Shown here in pieces: positions 58,581 to 64,000 of a stretch of DNA of 64,000 nt (position 1 is the stretch's first letter; the number at the start of each line of letters is the position of its first letter). The notes beneath the pieces are model-generated. The model made no database searches, was not told the DNA's origin, and saw nothing but the letters and a program-made list of their open reading frames with translations. Source of the DNA: Haloarcula halophila (GTDB taxonomy: Archaea > Halobacteriota > Halobacteria > Halobacteriales > Haloarculaceae). The stretch lies in contig NZ_CP119559.1 of assembly GCF_029278565.1 (NCBI RefSeq), positions 1,984,001 through 2,048,000 of the forward strand. Direction: 5' to 3'. The translations under genes were made by a program, and so were the position numbers.

Positions 58581-59225
58581 CTACCGCTTGCTGCGACCCC
58601 GTTCGACGGCCTCGTTCAGCGCCCGTGTCGCCGCTTCGGGATCGTCGGCACCCGTGATCGCGGTGATGACTGCCACGCCGTCGGCACCGGCCGCGACGAC
58701 CTCGGTCGCGTTGTCGGCGGTGACACCGCCGATCCCGACCACCGGGATGTCGACGGCGGCGGCGATCTCCCCGAGGCGGTCGGTTCCGACGGCGTACTCG
58801 TCGTCCTCGATGTCGGCTTTCGAGCCGGTTGCGTACACCGCGCCAACGCCCAGATAGTCCGCGCCCGCCGCCTCGGCCGCACGAGCGTCCTCGACGAACG
58901 AGACCGACCGGCCGACGACGGCGTCCTCGCCGAGCAACTCGCGGGCCACCGGCACGGGCAGGTCCGCGTCACCCAGGTGGACCCCGTCGGCGTCGACCGC
59001 CTGCGCGAGGTCGATCCGGTCGTTGACGACGAAGGTCACGCCGGACTCCCGGGTCAGTGTCCGGAGCTGTCGGCCCAGTTCGTACCGCTCGCGGGCCGAC
59101 CGGTCCTTCTCGCGCAACTGGACGACCCCGACACCGCCCGCGATCGCCTGCTCGACGATCTTCGCGGTCGTTCGACCCTCCGACAGCGACGCCTGTGTCA
59201 CCAGGTACACGCCCCAGTCAACCAT
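58581..59225 (-). CDS. thiE: thiamine phosphate synthase
   Basis: A 214-residue TIM-barrel enzyme that joins HMP-pyrophosphate and the thiazole phosphate to make thiamine monophosphate. Typical signatures: VQLREKDRSARERYELGRQL, FVVNDRIDLAQAVDADGVHL, GDADLPVPVARELLGEDAVV, GADYLGVGAVYATGSKAD and VVGIGGVTADNATEVVAAGA. Full length for the family. Its start is the ATG before VDWGVYLVTQASL. It is the promoter-proximal gene of a pair with the small protein downstream. Confidence 0.95.
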   Translation of the reverse strand: MVDWGVYLVTQASLSEGRTTAKIVEQAIAGGVGVVQLREKDRSARERYELGRQLRTLTRESGVTFVVNDRIDLAQAVDADGVHLGDADLPVPVARELLGEDAVVGRSVSFVEDARAAEAAGADYLGVGAVYATGSKADIEDDEYAVGTDRLGEIAAAVDIPVVGIGGVTADNATEVVAAGADGVAVITAITGADDPEAATRALNEAVERGRSKR

Positions 59226-59494
59226 ACCGGGGTGTCGGCGGGCCTCCCTGCTGAGTCTTGCGTTCGACTCGTCCTGTTGGCTGTCCGACCCGTCGATACG
59301 GTCGCCAGCCGTGGCAACGAATCCCCCCGATCAGTTACAGCCAGCAGGGGCTGACGGTTCTCGCACGATTCATATCGCGGACAGAGCAACACGGACGACG
59401 CCATCTCCGCCGGCCGCGCTCGGCTGGACCGTCCGCTCGACGTGTTATCAGGTGTGTGGTGCGGGTTCTTCAACCCGATCTCCGCCGGAAGCCC

Positions 59495-59884
59495 TCACTG
59501 TTCGTCGAGCCAGCTCTTCGCGTCTTCCCTGTTGTCGAAGATCTGTATCGTGGTCTCTTCCCCGATCTCCTGTACGAGATCGTCGACTGACATCTCGGCG
59601 ACGACGCTTTCGGGCTGGATGATGGCCATGTTCGTCAACGACGTCTCGAACGCCCGCGGGTGCCACTCGTTTCGCGTCCACTCCTGATCCTCCTGTGACA
59701 CTGCCCCCATCTCCCGCAGATCGGCCAACCAGTTCTCCGCGCCGTGTTGTTCGATCACTTCCAGCCCTTTGTCCAGTCCCTCGCGGTACTCCTCGCCCTC
59801 CGCGAAGTCGGTCCAATTCATTATCACTGCCTCGATCGAACCGTCCCATTCGATGGTCAGGAAGGCTGATTCGTACTGTGCCAT
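59495..59884 (-). CDS. STAS/SpoIIAA-like domain protein
   Basis: A 129-residue protein: YESAFLTIEWDGSIEAVIMN, WTDFAEGEEYREGLDKGLEV, NWLADLREMGAVSQEDQEWT, then FETSLTNMAIIQPESVVAEM and a helix ending FDNREDAKSWLDEQ. This is the pattern of the SpoIIAA-like (STAS) family, often found as lipid-binding or sensing modules. The final NREDAKSWL is typical of the small STAS-like group. No kinase or sigma factor is adjacent. Confidence 0.8.
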   Translation of the reverse strand: MAQYESAFLTIEWDGSIEAVIMNWTDFAEGEEYREGLDKGLEVIEQHGAENWLADLREMGAVSQEDQEWTRNEWHPRAFETSLTNMAIIQPESVVAEMSVDDLVQEIGEETTIQIFDNREDAKSWLDEQ

Positions 59885-60013
59885 ACATTGATCAGTGGGA
59901 AACCCAGTAATACCTCTTTCCGAGAAATTCTCAATCGTGAAAATTCGGCTCTCACCCAGTTACCGTATACTCCGCTCCTCGAAAGCACCCCACTCCGGAC
60001 AAGATACGCAGGC

Positions 60014-60520
60014 TTACCCCGCCAACGCTCCGTTCGTCTCCCCGTCGGTCGTGGCGGTCGGCGACAGCCGCCAGCCCGCCACCCCCGCAGCGAGCAACAG
60101 CACGCCGCCGAGGACGAGGAGGTACGGTTCCGCGCCGAAGACGACCCGCCCCGCCGGGTCACCGACCGGGACGACGCCGGTGTAGACGCCGGTTCCTGGG
60201 TCCCCGAGATAGTGGAGGACGGCACGGACGGGATAGAAGAGGACGACACCGCCGGTCAGGACCGGGACCGCGGCCGCCTGCCGCCACCGCGTCGCGAGCA
60301 CCGATCCGACCAGGCCGACGCCGGCCAGCTGGGCCAGCAGTCGCTCCTCGTGGTTGAGCGAGTGGAGCAGGCGGGGCTGTCCCGGAACGCGGCCCCATCC
60401 TGTCGTGATCGTAAAGTCGTACATCGATCTGGCGTGCAGCAACTCGGTATGGATCCCGACCAGCACCGTCACGAGACCTGCGGCGGCGAGGCCGACCGGG
60501 AGGAGCCGGGTTCGATTCAT
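60014..60520 (-). CDS. four-span membrane protein, unknown
   Basis: A 168-residue protein with four hydrophobic helices (LLPVGLAAAGLVTVLVGIHT; AQLAGVGLVGSVLATRW; AVPVLTGGVVLFYPVRAVLH; YLLVLGGVLLLAAGVAGWRL) and a conserved-looking loop SMYDFTITTGWGRVPGQPRL. I do not recognise a named family. A tataaaact box (60553-60545 on the coding strand gttttatatc) is about 25-33 bases before the ATG. Confidence 0.72.
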   Translation of the reverse strand: MNRTRLLPVGLAAAGLVTVLVGIHTELLHARSMYDFTITTGWGRVPGQPRLLHSLNHEERLLAQLAGVGLVGSVLATRWRQAAAVPVLTGGVVLFYPVRAVLHYLGDPGTGVYTGVVPVGDPAGRVVFGAEPYLLVLGGVLLLAAGVAGWRLSPTATTDGETNGALAG

Positions 60521-60603
60521 GACAGTTATCCTATCGCTGTGGGGTGATATAAAACTTCCACCGTGGCCCGAACGTTCCTAAGTCCCGGGTCCCTATCGAC
60601 GGT

Positions 60604-60957
60604 ATGGTCCTCGGACTCGTCCTCTCGTTCGTCGTCGGCTTGCTCGTCGGCGGCCTGGCGATCCACGTCGGTGCGTCGCTGATCGTCGGATCGAGCACGT
60701 ACGGCAAGGCCCTCGTGACGGCGGCGATCGCCTGGTTCGCGTGGGGTGTCGTCTCACTGCTGGTCGGCTGGATTCCCCTGCTCGGCCCGCTCGTGGGTCT
60801 GCTGGTCTACGTCGGCGTCATCAACGTCCAGTACGATGGCGGCTGGCTGAACGCCGGCGCGATCGCGTTCGTGGCGTGGCTGACCTCGCTGCTCGTGCTG
60901 GCGCTCCTCCAGTTTCTCTCGCTCGGGGTCCGGATCGTCGGTGTCCCCGGCGTATAG
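60604..60957 (+). CDS. small membrane protein next to the S2P-type protease
   Basis: A 117-residue protein with four hydrophobic helices: MVLGLVLSFVVGLLVGGLAI, KALVTAAIAWFAWGVVSLLV, LLGPLVGLLVYVGVINVQYD and AFVAWLTSLLVLALLQFLSL. There are almost no polar motifs. It is similar in layout to conserved haloarchaeal membrane proteins. It lies 37 bases before the protease gene on the same strand, suggesting a joint role. Confidence 0.75.
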   Translation: MVLGLVLSFVVGLLVGGLAIHVGASLIVGSSTYGKALVTAAIAWFAWGVVSLLVGWIPLLGPLVGLLVYVGVINVQYDGGWLNAGAIAFVAWLTSLLVLALLQFLSLGVRIVGVPGV

Positions 60958-60994
60958 GGGAAACCATTAGCCCGCTCGGCTCCCGATACCTGAT

Positions 60995-62131
60995 GTGCGA
61001 AAGTTCCATCTCACGACGATCTGGGGGATCCCGATCCGTGTCAGCCTCTCGCTGCTGATCTTCCTGCCGGTGCTGGCCTGGCTCATCTCCAGTACCGCAC
61101 AGATCGAGGTGTACGCGGGAATCGTCTCGGTGCTCACAGGGACGCAACTGGATCTGGCCCGGCTCCAGGCCGGGTCGACGCCGTGGCTCGTCGGCGGTGC
61201 GGCGGCGATCGGCCTGTTCGCCAGCGTCGCGCTCCACGAACTGGGCCACTCCTACGCTGCGATGCGCTACGGGCTGGAGACGGAGTCGATCACGCTGTGG
61301 ATCCTCGGCGGGCTGGCCAGTTTCAAGACCATCCCCCGCGAGTGGGACCGCGAGTTCTGGATCGCGGTCGCCGGCCCGATCACGAGCGTCCTCGTCGGGG
61401 CGGTCTGTTACGCCGCCCTCCTGCTCTTACCGGCCAACGCTACCGTCGTGTTGTTCGTCGTCGGCTGGCTGGCGGTCACGAACATCGTCTTAGCGGTGTT
61501 CAACATGCTCCCGGCGTTCCCGATGGACGGCGGCCGGGTCCTGCGGGCGCTGCTGGCCCGGAACCGCCCGTACGCCTCGGCGACCCGGATCGCCGCCCGC
61601 ATCGGGACGGTCTTCGCCGTCCTCTTTGCCGTCGTCGGGGTGCTCTCTTTCTCCCCGCTCTTGCTCCTGCTCGCCCTGTTCATCTACGGGGCCGCGACCG
61701 GCGAGTCCCGTACCGTCGCACTGGCAGACTTACTGGAGGGACTCACCGTCGGTGACGTGGCCCGCCCGGCGACCGCGACTATCGAGGCCAGTGCCACCGT
61801 CGAGGAACTCGTCGACCGGATGTTCGCTGACCGAACGACCGAGTTCACCGTCACCGACGGCGGCGACGTCGTCGGTGTCGTCACCGTCCAGGACTTCCGT
61901 GCGCTCTCGAAGGCCGAACGCGAGGCCGACTCCGTGGCGGACCTGATGGAGACGGATCTCCCACGGTTCGAGGAGACGGTGGGTGCCTTCGACGCACTGG
62001 TCGAACTGGACACCGGCGGCTCCGGCGCTGCCCTCGTCGACGGTCCGTCGGGGACCCGCGTCGTCTCCCGGCAGGACTTCAGTTCGGCCATGGAGATGCG
62101 ACGGCTGATCGGTAACTCCGGGCCGTTCTGA
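60995..62131 (+). CDS. site-2-protease-type M50 metalloprotease with CBS domains
   Basis: A 378-residue intramembrane protease. HELGH (81-85) and the LPAFPMDGGRV loop with Asp178 form the zinc site; membrane helices run through residues 15-230. Two CBS domains follow (about 245-370; DVARPATATIEASATVEELV; DGGDVVGVVTVQDFRALSKA), which usually bind adenine nucleotides and regulate the enzyme. S2P enzymes release membrane-bound regulators by cleaving in the membrane. The GTG start has an aaccattag box about 25-33 bases upstream. Confidence 0.93.
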   Translation: MRKFHLTTIWGIPIRVSLSLLIFLPVLAWLISSTAQIEVYAGIVSVLTGTQLDLARLQAGSTPWLVGGAAAIGLFASVALHELGHSYAAMRYGLETESITLWILGGLASFKTIPREWDREFWIAVAGPITSVLVGAVCYAALLLLPANATVVLFVVGWLAVTNIVLAVFNMLPAFPMDGGRVLRALLARNRPYASATRIAARIGTVFAVLFAVVGVLSFSPLLLLLALFIYGAATGESRTVALADLLEGLTVGDVARPATATIEASATVEELVDRMFADRTTEFTVTDGGDVVGVVTVQDFRALSKAEREADSVADLMETDLPRFEETVGAFDALVELDTGGSGAALVDGPSGTRVVSRQDFSSAMEMRRLIGNSGPF

Positions 62132-62998
62132 CTACGCCGACTCTTCGGTGACCGTCACCGAGCCCGACAGTTCCCGTCCCGCGGGCGGGCCGAGGGTGAT
62201 CCCCTCCTCGTCGAACCGCCGTTTCACCCGCCGCCTGAACGCCGAGGCCACCTCGGCGGCGTCCCCGCTCGCGGGGTCGTCGATCCAGAACTCCGCCCTG
62301 ATCGTGACGTTGTCCGGTCCCATCTCGACGATACGGGTGGCCGGTGCGGGCTCCGCGGCGACACGGTCGTGGTTCGTCGCCACCTGCTGGAGTTCCAGCA
62401 GCGCGTGTTCGGTGTCCTCCCCGTAGGCGACGAACACGTCCTCTGTGATCCGGTAGCTGTCACGACCGAACGGCCGGGTCAGCGCGTTGTTCGTCAACTC
62501 CGTGTTCGGAACGGTGATGGTCTCGTTGTCCGGGGTCCTGATCCGTGTCACGCGGAAGTCGACCGCCTCGACGTGACCCTCGCCGCCGGGCCAACTGATC
62601 CAGTCGCCGACGTTGAAATCCGGATCGGCGACCAGGAAGATGCCACTGATCAGCGAGCCGAACACCTGCTGGCCAGCCACACCCAGCGTGAACGTCAACG
62701 CGGCGACCAGGATCGCGGAGTCGGTGTTCAACAGGAACCTCGCCTGACCGGCGGCGATCAGTCCGAGCAAGACCGCGACTCCGACGGATGCGACAGTGAG
62801 ATAGGTCTTTGTGGCGTTGATCAGCGTCGGGTTGTTCCGGTTCCGGTTCCGGACCGTCCGGACGGCCAGCGGGACGACGACGGTTCGCGCCAGGAGTACG
62901 GTCACGGCTGCGACGACGACGAACACTGTCACGTCCCAGAACAGTTCGCTGTACGGTTCGAAGACGGACCAGTCCGGGAGGGTGAGCTGCCGGCGCAC
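62132..62998 (-). CDS. MscS-family mechanosensitive channel
   Basis: A 288-residue small-conductance mechanosensitive channel. Three N-terminal helices (about 18-42, 62-83, 90-112) precede the pore helix region ALTFTLGVAGQQVFGSLISG and the beta domain with DPDFNVGDWISWPGGEGHVE and TRIRTPDNETITVPNTELTN, the classic MscS signature. The C-terminal domain is alpha/beta. It opens on hypo-osmotic shock to release solutes. It converges on the S2P-type protease gene with no space between the stops. Confidence 0.94.
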   Translation of the reverse strand: MRRQLTLPDWSVFEPYSELFWDVTVFVVVAAVTVLLARTVVVPLAVRTVRNRNRNNPTLINATKTYLTVASVGVAVLLGLIAAGQARFLLNTDSAILVAALTFTLGVAGQQVFGSLISGIFLVADPDFNVGDWISWPGGEGHVEAVDFRVTRIRTPDNETITVPNTELTNNALTRPFGRDSYRITEDVFVAYGEDTEHALLELQQVATNHDRVAAEPAPATRIVEMGPDNVTIRAEFWIDDPASGDAAEVASAFRRRVKRRFDEEGITLGPPAGRELSGSVTVTEESA

Positions 62999-63103
62999 GT
63001 CCGAATGTCACAGCCGGGCAATAAAAAGCCGCCTCCGACCGGGTGGTCACGTCGTCGTTCGCTAACAGGAACGCTTTTGTTCCCGCTGTGACATTCCCGA
63101 GGC

Positions 63104-63379
63104 ATGTTGCCCTCCCTCCAGGTCGGCTTTCCGGGTACAGCCGAACTCGTCATCCTGCTCCTGATCTTCGGCGTCTTGCTGGTCGTCCCGCTCGTCGTCT
63201 CCGTGTTCATCTACCGGGACGCCGCCGACCGAAACAGTAGCCACGCGCTCGCGTGGGCCGCCGGCTCGTTCTTCGGGGCCTTCCTCGGCGGGTTCTTCGG
63301 CGGCGTCGTCGTCTGGGTCCTCTACGTCGTCGTGCGCGACGAGGTCGGTCCCGGTGGCTCGTCCGGAACCGGGCCGTAA
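63104..63379 (+). CDS. small two-span membrane protein
   Basis: A 91-residue protein with hydrophobic segments GTAELVILLLIFGVLLVVPL and SFFGAFLGGFFGGVVVWVLY flanking a polar loop (YRDAADRNSSHALAW), and a Gly/Ser-rich end. It resembles haloarchaeal small membrane proteins of unknown function. It is divergent from the MscS gene. Confidence 0.75.
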   Translation: MLPSLQVGFPGTAELVILLLIFGVLLVVPLVVSVFIYRDAADRNSSHALAWAAGSFFGAFLGGFFGGVVVWVLYVVVRDEVGPGGSSGTGP

Positions 63380-63412
63380 CCCCGTACGAACCGCGATAGG
63401 GACCGGCGGTCG

Positions 63413-64000
63413 CTAGCGACGCAACTCCCGGAGCCGGTCGACGCCCCCGGCGACGACGGTGACGACGCCGACCAGTGTCAGCCCCAGGTGCAGTTCCGCG
63501 AACCAGAAGGGCGTCCAGGGAGCGACCGACTGGAGGCTCACGAGTAGCAGGGAGAGCCCGGGGACGCCGCCGGACGCTTCCTCGACGTCGCCGTCGGCGG
63601 TGTACCGCTGTGCGCCGACGCGTTCGCCTTCGGGTAGCCGTTCGGCCTCGTACGCGATGGGCGTGTCGTCGGGCGTCTGTCGGCTCCAGACGACGGTGCC
63701 GTTGGGAGTCACCTCGAAGACACGCTTGTTCAGCGTGTCGGTCACGAGCGTGTTGCCGTTGTCGAGTCGGTCGGCGTCACGGGGCCAGTGGAGGGGGACG
63801 CTGCCGGCCCGCGAGAGCGTCCAGGCCGGTTCCCACTCGCCGTCGACCTTGTGGAGTTCGACGACCCGGTCGTTGTCCGAGTCCGCGACGAGGACGGCGT
63901 CGGGGCCGAGCCACTGGGGGTTGTGCTGGTGGTCCAACACCGACGGGTCGCCACAGCGGATCTCGCCGTCGCCGTCGAAGTCTTTCAGCTGTGAGTCACG
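63413..64000 (-). CDS. arylsulfotransferase-like beta-propeller protein, 3' part
   Basis: The gene enters from the right edge; 195 C-terminal residues are seen. HQHNPQWLGPDAVLVADSDN, NRVVELHKV-like DRVVELHKVDGEWEPAW, HWPRDADRLDNGNTLVTDTL and NKRVFEVTPNGTVVWSRQTP are beta-propeller blades typical of the arylsulfotransferase (ASST) family, which moves sulfate between phenols, though many homologues have unknown roles. A C-terminal membrane helix (HLGLTLVGVVTVVAGGVDRL) anchors it. The N-terminus and catalytic His region lie outside the window. Confidence 0.75.
   Translation of the reverse strand, partial: RDSQLKDFDGDGEIRCGDPSVLDHQHNPQWLGPDAVLVADSDNDRVVELHKVDGEWEPAWTLSRAGSVPLHWPRDADRLDNGNTLVTDTLNKRVFEVTPNGTVVWSRQTPDDTPIAYEAERLPEGERVGAQRYTADGDVEEASGGVPGLSLLLVSLQSVAPWTPFWFAELHLGLTLVGVVTVVAGGVDRLRELRR

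Noticed and set aside
1-64000. tRNA genes, rRNA, CRISPR repeats, insertion sequences, integrase or attachment sites
   Set aside because: I looked in the gaps between genes for tRNA cloverleaf elements, regular repeats, transposase motifs and flanking inverted repeats and found none.

Overview
The window is chromosomal DNA of a halophilic archaeon (class Halobacteria; Haloarculaceae is my best guess from overall protein resemblance, an inference). The grounds are very high GC, strongly acidic proteins, TATA-like boxes about 25-30 bases upstream of ATG/GTG codons (leaderless transcripts), and archaeal core genes: RadA, replication factor C small subunit, Nmd3, Tsr3, the ubiquitin-like SAMP2, archaeal-type AlaRS, a HtpX-PspAB pair, an archaellin and a bacterio-opsin-activator-type regulator. 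I see no rRNA, tRNA, CRISPR array, insertion sequence or prophage. Coding density is very high and no gene-free gap clearly exceeds 300 bases.

Layout. 1-10 kb: end of a DUF123 nuclease-like gene, a metal-binding HMA protein, serS, a peroxiredoxin with a long acidic tail plus a SnoaL-like protein, tsr3, an enolase-superfamily enzyme, a DUF5784-like protein, a membrane protein coupled to an NAD-binding epimerase-like protein, a methyltransferase and a cold-shock protein. 10-19 kb: a DinG/XPD-type FeS helicase meeting a 28-residue membrane microprotein, a Trm5/TYW2-like methyltransferase with nmd3, a 7TM-PAS-GAF-HTH regulator, then htpX-pspAB-membrane protein (envelope stress). 19-31 kb: radA, a PAS histidine kinase, aldo-keto reductase, CPBP protease, acyltransferase, a Nmad3-like protein, a KaiC/RAD55-like ATPase with an overlapping acidic partner, divergent HTH and ribbon-helix-helix regulators, a PHP phosphoesterase, a cupin and a lipoprotein. 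31-43 kb: glutamine amidotransferase, DUF2085 and TM2 membrane proteins, an alpha/beta hydrolase lacking its serine, DUF4013 protein, alaS, a stand-alone archaellin, rfcS, samp2, a phosphohexomutase, GIY-YIG protein, larB. 43-54 kb: a mini histone-fold protein (DUF1931), rpiA, a RecA-like protein with a degenerate P-loop, methyltransferase, AI-2E-type permease, two divergent rhodaneses, a GAF-PAS-PAS kinase without a standard start codon, and a beta-CASP nuclease. 54-64 kb: an HhH-like protein, membrane proteins, a CNNM/CBS protein, SDR, glutaredoxin-like protein, thiE, an S2P-type protease with CBS domains, MscS channel and a partial arylsulfotransferase-like gene.

Most genes are housekeeping or conserved haloarchaeal genes. 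The most unusual content is the Nmad3/KaiC-like/acidic-partner/regulator block at 25-28 kb, the peroxiredoxin-acidic-tail fusion, two enzyme-like proteins that have lost catalytic residues (33.0 kb and 44.8 kb), unusual translation starts (40.0 kb and 50.5 kb), and a set of very small proteins (28-57 residues), several with zinc-binding cysteines, that are easy to miss. Domain and DUF names come from memory of the families; no database search was run.
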